Source: Zerene cesonia
Lineage: Eukaryota > Arthropoda > Insecta > Lepidoptera > Pieridae
Assembly: GCF_012273895.1 (NCBI RefSeq)
Contig: NW_024045133.1
Span: 682,001 to 746,000 of the forward strand
Direction: 5' to 3'
DNA: 64,000 nt
The notes under the pieces are model-generated. The model saw only the letters and a list, made by a program, of their open reading frames with translations. It searched no databases and was not told where the DNA came from. Shown one piece after another: positions 1 to 7,787 of this stretch; positions within the stretch are counted from its first letter, which is position 1; each line of letters opens with the position of its first letter. The position numbers were made by a program, and so were the translations under genes.

Positions 1-47
1 CTTGGGATAACACAGCAATCTTGTTATCCGGGCGGAGCTGGGACGGA
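1..47 (+). mobile_element. Helitron family E, 3-prime fragment
   Basis: TTGGGATAACACAGCAATC then ATCCGGGCGGAGC resembles the family E 3-prime part (compare 40990-41057). The terminal CTAG is not preserved. Confidence 0.5.
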
Positions 48-83
48 ATGAGAATCTAATTATAAACTCAAACGAATAGGATT

Positions 84-396
84 TTTTTATATCACCGTCG
101 ACAATGGAGCTAGTGTATCGCCTGTTGATAAGCGCTACCACCGCCAATGAATGTTTGGAGTGACGTGAGGTCTGTTGCAGGCCTACGCAACTCTAAATGG
201 ATTGCCGACTTTAAATAGGAAAGGGGTTATGAAAGGATTGAGAGGAATAGAGTAAAGGACTGGAAAGGATATGGAAAAGAATATGGACTAATATAGTATG
301 ATACTATTAACACTGTTCTTCTGTGGGAGTGTGGTTGCACTTTCCCAGTGCAAGTTTGGCCCAATTCATACTTAGACATGCTTGACTCCCACATAT
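84..396 (-). mobile_element. SINE-D, diverged full-length copy
   Basis: From TTTTTTATATCACCG on the left (A-tail complement) to the head complement ending GACTCCCACATAT. The middle contains the subfamily marker GGATTGCCGACTTTAAATAG. Confidence 0.7.
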
Positions 397-880
397 AAAA
401 GATAATATGATTTACCAAGCACATACATTGTTTTGATTTGTTTTTTAAAGACTAAAGTAGTCTTAGATGCTATACTTCCATTTCCTTCAATATTTGAACA
501 ACTCCAACTAGGTCAACACTTTCATAGAAGCTCTCCCAATGCTTACCATTTAGCAAGCCACCAGCTACATTGCCGCTATGACATAAAAAATAGAAAATGA
601 AATACTTGTATTTTAATTAATTTTTGTCAGTTCAATTATACAAGTTTATTTTTATTGTTATATTTCATTATTATTATTATTATATTAGAAAATAATAAAT
701 GAACTTTAGGAAAATACCTTTATTTATTGTAAAATTAGGTTCAAATCAATGAAAATAACATTTCATTTGAAATATAGAATATATGATGCAATGTACATAA
801 TAATGTTACACGGCCATTGTGTCCGGGTATAGTTGACCCTCGAGCTTTTCACATACCTGTGAGCTCCATTCAGCAAAAAT
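397..880. other. AT-rich LSm4 intron, one small SINE-D fragment
   Basis: Nothing coding is seen. A 3-prime SINE-D fragment on the plus strand (536-590, GCCGCTATGACATAAAAAA) is the only recognisable element. Confidence 0.5.
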
Positions 881-892
881 ACATAGTTTAAA

Positions 893-1122
893 CTATAAAC
901 AAAGATACTTCTCTGCATCTGTTCCTATGTATGTATGTATTCTTAGATCTTTCAAATTCAAATTCAAATTCAAATTCAAAATGATTTATTGTCTTCTTTT
1001 AATCTATGCAACTGATTTTTGTGGGTTTTTTTATAGATAGTGATTCAAGGGGAAGGTTTATATGTGTAATAACATCTATTAAACTACTCCGAATTTAATC
1101 CGAAGCCGCGGACAAAAGCTAG
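893..1122 (+). mobile_element. Helitron family D with internal simple repeat
   Basis: It shares GATAGTGATTCAAGG, GGTTTATATGTGTAATAAC and a CTAG end (GGACAAAAGCTAG) with the other D copies. A run of AAATTC units (951-979) sits inside. Confidence 0.7.
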
Positions 1123-1141
1123 ATTGGTTTAATATCATAAC

Positions 1142-1374
1142 CAATTCCATGTTAAGTTTAATTTTTAAGCATTGAAATGCTTTATAATTGAGAAATTTTG
1201 GGGTGTGCCTTAGGCACATAAAACCGGAAGAGTAGAAGAAATTTGATTACTGTGGCGGGATCACGAGTGGCCGAGAGGCTAGGCGTTGCTACGGTGAGGC
1301 AAAAAACGCGGGTTCGAATCCCGCCTCGTGATCAAATTTTTTCTATTCTTTCAAAATTTCTCAATTCCATGTTA
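1142..1374 (+). mobile_element. tRNA-cored inverted-arm element with 13-bp target duplication, in the LSm4 intron
   Basis: The element (1155-1361) is flanked by CAATTCCATGTTA at 1142-1154 and 1362-1374. The left arm contains GCATTGAAATGCTTTATAA and GAGAAATTTTG, then an extra segment with TGTGCCTTAGGCACA; the right arm has CTATTCTTTCAAAATTTCTC. Only 13 nt separate the second target copy from the LSm4 exon. A 13-bp duplication fits LINE-type retroposition better than a cut-and-paste transposon. Confidence 0.8.
1261..1331 (+). tRNA. tRNA-shaped core of a mobile element (pseudo-tRNA, anticodon position GGT)
   Basis: The 71 nt fold as a complete cloverleaf: 7-bp acceptor TCACGAG/CTCGTGA, D-arm GCC..GGC, 5-bp anticodon stem TTGCT/GGCAA, 5-nt variable loop, and T-arm GCGGG/CCCGC with loop TTCGAAT. 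A box TGGCCGAGAGG and B box GGTTCGAATCC match the pol III consensus exactly, and a T6 terminator follows 5 nt later. C at position 33 in place of the near-universal U, and its presence in repeats, argue against a translating tRNA. Confidence 0.7.
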
Positions 1375-1387
1375 TTTTTACTTTCAG

Positions 1388-1574
1388 TACCTCCGTATAC
1401 CAGATGAGGTCATTGACATGGTCAAAGAAGAGACCCAAGTGAAAGCAAGGAGTCGTAATGAAGTGTCCAAAGGCCGTGGGGGGCAAAACCTGAGAACAGG
1501 AAGAGGGGGCAGTCGTGGGGCATTCGGAAACCGGGGCAGGCCTGCCCCATTGCGCGGCGGGGGCACGGGACGGC
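1388..1574 (+). CDS. LSm4: LSm4 C-terminal exon (partial, runs into gap)
   Basis: LSm4 is a subunit of the heteroheptameric Lsm rings: Lsm2-8 binds the U6 snRNA 3-prime end in the nucleus and Lsm1-7 promotes mRNA decapping in P-bodies. The exon opens after TTTTTACTTTCAG and reads YLRIPDEVIDMVKEE, the end of the Sm2 motif and the helix that follows in LSm4 (human has YLRIPDEIIDMVKEE). It continues into a basic RGG/GRG tail (GRGGQNLRTGRGGSRG), typical of the LSm4 C-terminus, and is open to the first N. Missing from the window are about the first 70 residues (upstream of base 1) and the stop codon (in the gap). A tRNA-cored element sits directly upstream of the splice acceptor. The orb2 gene converges from the other side of the gap. 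Family assignment is very secure. Confidence 0.92.
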
Positions 1575-2574
1575 NNNNNNNNNNNNNNNNNNNNNNNNNN
1601 NNNNNNNNNNNNNNNNNNNNNNNNNNNNNNNNNNNNNNNNNNNNNNNNNNNNNNNNNNNNNNNNNNNNNNNNNNNNNNNNNNNNNNNNNNNNNNNNNNNN
1701 NNNNNNNNNNNNNNNNNNNNNNNNNNNNNNNNNNNNNNNNNNNNNNNNNNNNNNNNNNNNNNNNNNNNNNNNNNNNNNNNNNNNNNNNNNNNNNNNNNNN
1801 NNNNNNNNNNNNNNNNNNNNNNNNNNNNNNNNNNNNNNNNNNNNNNNNNNNNNNNNNNNNNNNNNNNNNNNNNNNNNNNNNNNNNNNNNNNNNNNNNNNN
1901 NNNNNNNNNNNNNNNNNNNNNNNNNNNNNNNNNNNNNNNNNNNNNNNNNNNNNNNNNNNNNNNNNNNNNNNNNNNNNNNNNNNNNNNNNNNNNNNNNNNN
2001 NNNNNNNNNNNNNNNNNNNNNNNNNNNNNNNNNNNNNNNNNNNNNNNNNNNNNNNNNNNNNNNNNNNNNNNNNNNNNNNNNNNNNNNNNNNNNNNNNNNN
2101 NNNNNNNNNNNNNNNNNNNNNNNNNNNNNNNNNNNNNNNNNNNNNNNNNNNNNNNNNNNNNNNNNNNNNNNNNNNNNNNNNNNNNNNNNNNNNNNNNNNN
2201 NNNNNNNNNNNNNNNNNNNNNNNNNNNNNNNNNNNNNNNNNNNNNNNNNNNNNNNNNNNNNNNNNNNNNNNNNNNNNNNNNNNNNNNNNNNNNNNNNNNN
2301 NNNNNNNNNNNNNNNNNNNNNNNNNNNNNNNNNNNNNNNNNNNNNNNNNNNNNNNNNNNNNNNNNNNNNNNNNNNNNNNNNNNNNNNNNNNNNNNNNNNN
2401 NNNNNNNNNNNNNNNNNNNNNNNNNNNNNNNNNNNNNNNNNNNNNNNNNNNNNNNNNNNNNNNNNNNNNNNNNNNNNNNNNNNNNNNNNNNNNNNNNNNN
2501 NNNNNNNNNNNNNNNNNNNNNNNNNNNNNNNNNNNNNNNNNNNNNNNNNNNNNNNNNNNNNNNNNNNNNNNNNN
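1575..2574. other. Assembly gap (1000 N) holding the 3-prime ends of LSm4 and orb2
   Basis: There are exactly 1000 N, a placeholder length. Both flanking exons are open at the gap edge and face each other, so both stop codons, both 3-prime UTRs and the end of the orb2 zinc-finger exon must lie inside. The flanks are GC-rich (RGG-coding on the left, CpG-rich exon on the right), a usual cause of short-read dropout. Confidence 0.97.
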
Positions 2575-2646
2575 CTTCACGAGCGGCTTGTGGAACTCGC
2601 GGCCGGGGCGCGAGTGGATCGTCGCCCAGCAGTGCTCGCAGTAGTA
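2575..2646 (-). CDS. orb2: orb2 last visible exon: end of zinc finger (partial)
   Basis: It begins after CTATTTGCAG and reads YYCEHCWATIHS, then RPGREFHKPLVK, into the gap. These are the final Cys/His ligands of the CPEB ZZ-type finger (two Cys in YYCEHC, His in TIHS, His in REFH). The finger in CPEB proteins mediates protein contacts and supports RNA binding. Vertebrate CPEB2/3/4 end about 14 residues after this point, so the stop should be just inside the gap. It starts in phase 0 and joins the exon at 3237-3341. Confidence 0.95.
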
Positions 2647-2707
2647 CTGCAAATAGTGCAATAATGCGAGCGTTACTTCCACTGCACTGTAGTAGTGATA
2701 TACTGCA

Positions 2708-2730
2708 GTTGCAGTACCTAGTACTGCAAC
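2708..2730. repeat. Perfect 10-bp inverted repeat near orb2 splice acceptor
   Basis: GTTGCAGTAC and GTACTGCAAC are separated by three bases, in a 90-bp stretch (2640-2730) with many TGCAG/ACTGCA words upstream of the last-exon acceptor. Confidence 0.75.
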
Positions 2731-2835
2731 TTGTGTGGACGTTATGATTATTTTTTTGTGGTTGTAAAATTTAAGGTTGTGCATTTTAGAGCAAAAAGAG
2801 AAAGCAATGGGTTCACCAGCTTCACAATTTTTTTT

Positions 2836-3016
2836 ATGAGAAATTTTGAAAGAATAGAAAAAATTTCATCACGAGGCAGGATTCGAACCTGCGTTTCTTG
2901 CCTAACCGTAGCAACGCCTAGCCTCTCGGCCACCCGTGATCCTGATGAAATTTTTTCTATTCTTTCAAAATTTCTCATTTATAAAGCATTTCAATGCTAT
3001 AAAACTAAAAATTAAT
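2836..3016 (-). mobile_element. tRNA-cored element with symmetrical inverted arms
   Basis: Here both arms are the short form: GAGAAATTTTGAAAGAATAG and its exact complement CTATTCTTTCAAAATTTCTC flank the tRNA core. The outer part ATAAAGCATTTCAATGCT is present only on the right. Arms plus acceptor stem make one continuous hairpin of roughly 40 bp. Confidence 0.8.
2869..2939 (-). tRNA. tRNA-shaped core, second complete copy (orb2 intron)
   Basis: It has the same 71-nt cloverleaf as at 1261-1331, with acceptor TCACGGG/CTCGTGA (one G-U pair), T-arm GCAGG/CCTGC and unchanged A and B boxes. It lies in the orb2 intron before the last visible exon, in the same orientation as orb2. Confidence 0.68.
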
Positions 3017-3183
3017 TTTTTTTTATTTTATTTTAAGAACAAAACTTACAACTGATTTCCAATAACCATCGTCAGGTATATATGTAAATTGGATTGAAAA
3101 TCATTATACGCATGCAAACACACAAAGTGCTCATGTTCTTCATTATGTCTATGTATGTATATGTATGCTCTTAATTGTGTGTT

Positions 3184-3233
3184 CGAGTGAATGTGTGTGT
3201 GTGTGTGTGTATGTATGTGTGTGCGCATATACA
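3184..3233. repeat. TG/ATGT microsatellite next to an orb2 donor
   Basis: TG repeats with interspersed ATGT run to within a few bases of the splice donor of the 3237-3341 exon. Confidence 0.85.
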
Positions 3234-3236
3234 CAC

Positions 3237-3341
3237 CTGCAGGCAGGTGACGTTGGCGCAGAAGAAGGGCGCGAACTTGGAGCCGCAGCGCGCGCCGGCG
3301 CACTCGTCGCACATCTGGTCGTCCAGCACGTACGGCTTCAC
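3237..3341 (-). CDS. orb2: orb2 exon: first half of the ZZ-type zinc finger
   Basis: The 35 codons are bounded by GGTGGCAG and GTGTGTATAT and are phase 0 at both ends. The product contains VKPYVLDDQMCDEC, then ARCGSKFAPFFCANVTCLQ, supplying the first zinc-ligand cysteines (CDEC, RC, FFC, TC). The sequence is nearly identical to CPEB4. A long TG/ATGT dinucleotide tract lies immediately after the splice donor in the intron, within 5 bases of the exon end. Confidence 0.96.
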
Positions 3342-3344
3342 CTG

Positions 3345-3866
3345 CCACCAACGGTAGTGACGATGACTTGATGATCAGACGATGATGATTATAATGGTGA
3401 TGACAAAGTTGTTGACGACCATCAACGTGACAGTAATGCAATTATCAATGCTATTGGAGTGATGATGAAAAATTTACTACAATTCTAATTGGGATATTCA
3501 TGATTATACAAAAGAGGATGATAAGGTTAACACTGGTGATAATAATTACTGAAAGTACAAAGACTATGGCGATAATAGTGATAACAATTGTGATGATAAT
3601 GATGCTATTATCATTATCATCACAATTACACACAGTAGTATACACATTATTTGCTTTTGCATTTGCATTATTGATTATCTGCATCATCATCACGATGATG
3701 AAGATAATTAAAATGACAATAATGATGATAATAGTGACGATAGCCTTGTGTGCCTTCCAAAAGACCGGGAGTTTTCCTTCTGGAGGTACCCGAGTGTTAT
3801 AGAGAGATACACATGATAATAGTGCTGATAGTGATAACAGTGATGATGATAAAGATAATAAAGATA
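3345..3866. repeat. Degenerate ATG/ATA triplet-rich intron
   Basis: This is orb2 intron dominated by imperfect GATGAT, ATAATG and ATTATC words, grading into the pure triplet run at 3874-3950. The long open frames through it are low-complexity artefacts. Confidence 0.7.
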
Positions 3867-3872
3867 ATGGAA

Positions 3873-3873
<1 letters not shown>

Positions 3874-3950
<77 letters not shown>
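3874..3950. repeat. (ATG)n microsatellite
   Basis: About 25 uninterrupted GAT/ATG triplets end 17 bases from the GC-rich orb2 exon at 3967. Confidence 0.95.
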
Positions 3951-3966
3951 GCAATGCCCAACGCAC

Positions 3967-4068
3967 CTCGACCCGCTTGTCGATGTCGCCGTGCTGCAGC
4001 TGCACGAAGCGCGCCGAGATCGCCGCGATGTACGACTGCTGGTTCGAGAACGCGACGCGCCCCGCGCC
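3967..4068 (-). CDS. orb2: orb2 exon: second half of RRM2
   Basis: The 34 codons, phase 0 at both ends, are bounded by GATGCCGCAG and GTGCGTTGGG. The product reads GAGRVAFSNQQSYIAAIS, ARFVQLQHGDIDKRVE: GAGRVAFSN is the RNP1-type strand of RRM2, and the rest is the final helix and strand. The exon is very GC-rich, in contrast to the ATG-triplet intron on its downstream side. Confidence 0.97.
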
Positions 4069-4116
4069 CTGCGGCATCGCGCACACGTCACACTCACATC
4101 GCGCTAACATTATAGA

Positions 4117-4344
4117 CTAGCCGCCCGCCCCCGGCTTCGCCCGTGGTACATATATAGCCCATAGCCTTCTTCGTTAAGTGGGCTATCTAACATTGAAAGA
4201 ATTTTTCAAATCGGACCAGTAGTTCCCGGGATTAGTGCGTAACAACCACACTAACATGTATACAAAATTTCACCAAATCCGTTCAGTAGTCAGTTCAGTT
4301 CAGCGTGATTGACGGACAAACATACGAACAAACAAACTTTCACA
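4117..4344 (-). mobile_element. Composite Helitron, B 3-prime half joined to E 5-prime half
   Basis: The left part (CTAGCCGCCCG to AGTAGTTCCCGGGATTAGTG) is family B; the right part (AAATCCGTTCAGTAGTCAG, GATTGACGGACAAACAT) is family E. A truncated B start on the plus strand follows at 4345-4392. Confidence 0.65.
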
Positions 4345-4392
4345 TCTATACTAATATTATAAAGCTGAAGAGTTTGTTTGTTTGGTTGAACG
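4345..4392 (+). mobile_element. Helitron family B, 5-prime fragment
   Basis: It begins TCTATACTAATATTATAAAG, CTGAAGAGTTTGTTTG and breaks off after about 48 bp. Confidence 0.6.
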
Positions 4393-4547
4393 AGTTTTCT
4401 AAATAAATGTACAAAGTTTGAGTTATTTAAAGTGAGCTAACCCAAACACCCAAATATTCAGGTGAAGCTATTTAATATTAGCGTGATAATTAAAATTCAG
4501 AGAAGTAAAATAAGAAAAAAGTGTCGGAAAATAATCTCCCTCCTATA

Positions 4548-5004
4548 ATAAGGTAGTAAGGTTGTGAGGTAATGAGGTAGTAAGGTAGTAGTGAGGTAGT
4601 GAGGTATTAAGGTTGTAAGTTATTAAGGTAGTGAGGGATTAAGGTAGTGAGGTAGTAAGGTAGTGAGGTAGTAAGATAGTGAGATAGAAAGATAGTAAGG
4701 TAGTAAGATAGTGAGGTAGTGAGGTAGTAATGTAGTAAGGTAGTAAGGTAGTGAGGTAGTAAGGTAGTAAGGTAGTAAGATAGTGAGGTAGTAAGATAGT
4801 GAGGTAGTAAGGTTGTAAGGTAGGAAGGTAGTGAGATAGTAAGGTAGTAAGATAGTGAGGTAGTAAGGTAGTGAGGTAGTAATGTAGTAAGGTAGTAAGA
4901 TAGTGAGGTAGTAAGGTAGTGAGGTAGTAAGGTAGAAAGTTAGTGAGGTAGTAAGGTAGTAAGGTAGTGAGGTAGTGAGGTAGTGAGGTAGTAAGGTGGG
5001 TAGG
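4548..5004. repeat. Minisatellite of AAGGTAGTGAGGTAGT units in an orb2 intron
   Basis: About 450 bp of 8- and 16-bp variants on the theme GGTAGTGA / GGTAGTAA. On the minus (orb2) strand it reads ACTACCTCA about 17 times. The array stops about 27 bases before the splice donor of the 5031-5116 exon. Confidence 0.93.
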
Positions 5005-5030
5005 TATGTAGTGACAAATGAAACGCCCAC

Positions 5031-5116
5031 CTTGGGATACTTGAGCTCGGGGTCGGTGTCGATGCCGGCGTAGCACACGCCGCCGTACAGCCGGTCCATT
5101 ATCATCGCCAGCTCCA
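5031..5116 (-). CDS. orb2: orb2 exon: middle of RRM2
   Basis: The 86-nt exon (phase 1 in, 0 out) is bounded by GCATTTCCAG and GTGGGCGTTT. It reads ELAMIMDRLYGGVCYAGI, DTDPELKYPK, the helix 1/strand 2 region of RRM2, essentially invariant in the CPEB2-4 branch. Its donor lies within about 27 bases of the large let-7-like minisatellite in the downstream intron. Confidence 0.97.
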
Positions 5117-5280
5117 CTGGAAATGCGGGAAGTGGACGTTAATGTCTATTTACTTTATTAAAATAGATAAATTAGGAATAATTAGTAATTACACGTGTAC
5201 ATACAGACTGACGAAAATTTAGTTGCATTAAGTCAGGTCAAAAATTGTATTTAATTCGGTACTCAACGGCGCTAGCATTT

Positions 5281-5692
5281 ATGTCCGCAATGTGCGCGTA
5301 CACATGTACGTGCGCGTATCACATTATACACGCGCACACCGATAGGCTTTCTCGCATATGTTTGCATATACAAGTACGCACCTATAAATATGCATGTGTA
5401 CCTAAGTTCGTACGCCTGAATACTCTAGCATCCTCGTGCATGTGTAGACGTGTGCACACGTGCATATACGCGTATGCATGTGTATGATTGTATTTATGTG
5501 CCTATGTGTGTGTGTGTGTGTGTAATGAGTGAGTATGTGTGTGTAACTGCGCGCGTGTTTCTGTGCGTGTTTGCGCGTGCGCGCGTGTGTGTATGCCAAT
5601 ATATGTGCGTGTACGTGAGTTTTTGAGCGTGTGTATGCGTGTGTGTGTGTGTGTGCGTATGTGTTTGTGTGTGCACGTGTGTAGGTGTGCGA
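5281..5692. repeat. Alternating purine-pyrimidine tract (Z-DNA-prone) in orb2 intron
   Basis: About 400 bp of TG, CG, TA and CA steps such as GTACGTGCGCGTATCAC and GTGTGCACGTGTG, with pure TG runs at 5508-5522 and 5639-5655. It reaches the donor of the exon at 5698-5908. Confidence 0.85.
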
Positions 5693-5697
5693 CTGAC

Positions 5698-5908
5698 CGG
5701 CCTTGAGCGGGCGCGGCACGCCGCCGACGAAGACCGTCTTGCGCGGGTCGAGCGGCATGGAGGCGTCGAGCACGAAGTCGGCGTCGGCGAGCCGCCACGG
5801 CCGGATCTGCACCGGCTTGTCGCGGATGGTCGGCGACGAGACGCACAGGTACAGCTTGTCGTCGTCCGTGATGCACGCCTCCATCAGCGCCGCCACCGAG
5901 CTCTCGTC
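5698..5908 (-). CDS. orb2: orb2 exon: end of RRM1, linker and start of RRM2
   Basis: The 211-nt exon (phase 0 in, 1 out) is bounded by GTGCGGGCAG and GTCAGTCGCA. It covers DESSVAALMEACI, the conserved KLYLCVSSPTIRDKPVQIRP, the inter-RRM linker LDPRKT and the RRM2 RNP2 strand VFVGGVPRPLKA. The invariant CPEB motif VSSPTIRDKPVQIRPW fixes the assignment. Both flanking introns are short (391 nt and 581 nt); the downstream one is an alternating purine-pyrimidine tract. Confidence 0.97.
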
Positions 5909-6299
5909 CTGCCCGCACACGCCCCGTATACAGTTAGAATACGCCTTTTGAATACGTCAAATGCATAATTTATGTCTACTTGCTGTTTGAAAAGCTGTCA
6001 GCAAACAACTAGACCAAAGGTTTTTAATCGTCGTCTAAAAAAAGTATAAGAGAATGTGATAAATTTGAACATTAATTTTTTTATAAAATGAACTGCGCTT
6101 ATACGTTTCTCTCTTTATCCGTTTCTGTTTTATCTATTTTATATTAGGTACATTAAAATGTGTTATATCTCTATTTGTATCTATTTCATATAACCGTTTG
6201 TCTGTTATATACCTATATCCGGTTACTGTGCATCTGTTTCTGTGCATCTCTATCTGATTGACAAAGTACGTGTGTGTTATGCAAGCATCGAAGCCTCAC
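5909..6299. other. orb2 intron, no element recognised
   Basis: 391 bp of AT-rich intron with TATCT/TGTTT words. No repeat family or gene seen. Confidence 0.6.
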
Positions 6300-6412
6300 C
6301 TGAAACAGTAGGAAAGCGTAGCCCTTGGGCGGAAAGTAGCTCTTGCTCTCGGCTTTGTGCGGCCAGTCCACCACCAGCGGCCCGAAGCGGCGGAACGATG
6401 ACGTGATCTCGT
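6300..6412 (-). CDS. orb2: orb2 exon: core of RRM1
   Basis: The 113-nt exon (phase 1 in, 0 out) is bounded by CGAAATTTCAG and GTGAGGCTTC. It reads DEITSSFRRFGPLVVDWP, HKAESKSYFPPKGYAFLLFQ. KGYAFLLF is the RNP1 octamer of RRM1 and contains the aromatic residues that stack on RNA. It is almost identical to vertebrate CPEB4. Confidence 0.97.
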
Positions 6413-7076
6413 CTGAAATTTCGTTTTAATCATTTATATAGGATTATGCGTATAATTAATTATTAAATATTAAGTAATAAACATTGGGAAGATATTTGTA
6501 TAATAACTATGCTAGCTTTTGTGTGCCGCTGCGGTCGCGTGGTCAACTGTTAAATTGACATGCATGTCACTTCTTTAATATAGCGCCATCTATCGAAATT
6601 TATAAATTGCGATGCGATTAAACTCGTAATGTATTTCATGGAAATGTGTTGTTTACGCACGATAAATGGTACCCTACGACACATTTATTTTTTGCCTCTC
6701 TTGATACAAAAATCACGCCATGAACCCGCTCCGTTGTGAAGTCTGAAAAAGACAAACAAAAAAAACAAACAAAACCAGCTTTCAAATTGGTTTCGTTCTT
6801 TATCTACAAGTGCTATACACAGTTTATGTAATTAACTTTAAACTTAACATGTAGGACCGTTCTATCTGTTATTATTTTTTTACTTACATAATAGCTTTAA
6901 GAAATATACATTCCAATGGCGTAACAAATTCAAAGATTTTAAGATAAGATAAAGCACGACACGGCGCAACGAAAGTCAGTGTCCTTACTCCTAGATTCAA
7001 GACAATTTAACTATTTAATAATCTATGCTGTTAGGTATTACGCCTGGATATCATATTTTTTTTATATTTTGAATAA
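6413..7076. other. orb2 intron start, one GCGCCATCTA motif
   Basis: Mostly unique AT-rich DNA. TAGCGCCATCTA at 6581-6592 is the same 12-mer found upstream of Galt. Confidence 0.5.
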
Positions 7077-7272
7077 TCCTACTACTAATATAAATGCGAA
7101 AGTTTGTAAGGATGAGTGTGTGTTTGTTCCTCTTTTACGCAAAGAGTACTGAACTGGTTACAATGAAATTTGGTACGTAGACAGCTGAACAACTGGAATA
7201 ACATATAGGCAATTTTTTATTCCGATATTCCTACGGGATACGGACTTACGCGGGTGAAACCGCGAGGTGCAG
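7077..7272 (+). mobile_element. Helitron family A (degenerate 3-prime end)
   Basis: AATGCGAAAGTTTGTAAGG, TTTGGTACGTAGACAGCTG and ATTCCTACGGGATACGG are intact; the final CTAG has decayed to AGGTGCAGGG. Confidence 0.75.
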
Positions 7273-7529
7273 GGATTTATCTTATTTTGGTCTTGATATG
7301 ACCGTGGAGGTCTAGGGAAGGTTTAAAAGGTTGGAACGATAAGGAAAATATGTCGAAACAATACTCTATGGCGTTGCGAAGAAGAATAAATAAATAAATA
7401 AGAACCTAATTATGCCGTTTCTCTTTAAACTTTCTTTATATGTATGCGTACATCAAAAACCTATTTTCTTCCTTTCTTTCAGTAACCATTTTTCGTTTAA
7501 CGTATAACTGACCATTCATCCAGGGTATA

Positions 7530-7787
7530 ATATACGTATTATTATTACAATATAAGTGAAGTCCCGTGTCCCCTAGTGGGGTATGGGGCAGATGATGTAC
7601 ATCTGTTTCACTGATCGATTTTCTTTACGGACAAGTAGGTGATCAGCCTTCTGTGTCCTGCCAGACCGAGACATTTTTTTTTGTGCGTCCCCACCGGGAA
7701 TTGAACCCAGGACCCCTCGGTTCTACGCTCACGCTTTAACAACTGTACCAAGGAGGCGGTCGATATACGTATTATTATTATAATATA
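7530..7787 (-). mobile_element. SINE-B with long target duplication
   Basis: tRNA-derived SINE at about 7555-7762. B box GGTTCAATTCC is intact on the minus strand and the A-box region reads TTGGTACAG. Direct repeats ATATACGTATTATTATTA plus AATATA (7530-7554, 7763-7787; one mismatch) mark a long target duplication. Confidence 0.87.

Noticed and set aside
1261..1331. A functional tRNA-Thr or tRNA-Ser gene
   Set aside because: C at position 33, location inside a dispersed inverted-arm element and multiple degenerate copies point to a tRNA-derived mobile sequence.
1384..2784. Long open frames running through the N gap on both strands
   Set aside because: They are open only because N has no stop codons. 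Only the LSm4 (1388-1574) and orb2 (2575-2646) ends are coding.
3451..4110. Long frames with poly-Ser, poly-His, poly-Met or poly-Ile
   Set aside because: They translate the ATG triplet microsatellite and its degenerate flank; only the 3967-4068 segment is a real orb2 exon.
4799..4820. A let-7 microRNA gene on the plus strand
   Set aside because: The match is one unit of a tandem repeat with no complementary arm nearby, so no precursor hairpin can form.
4623..5117. Frames of repeated YLTTSLPYYL type
   Set aside because: Translation of the minisatellite; only 5031-5116 is coding.
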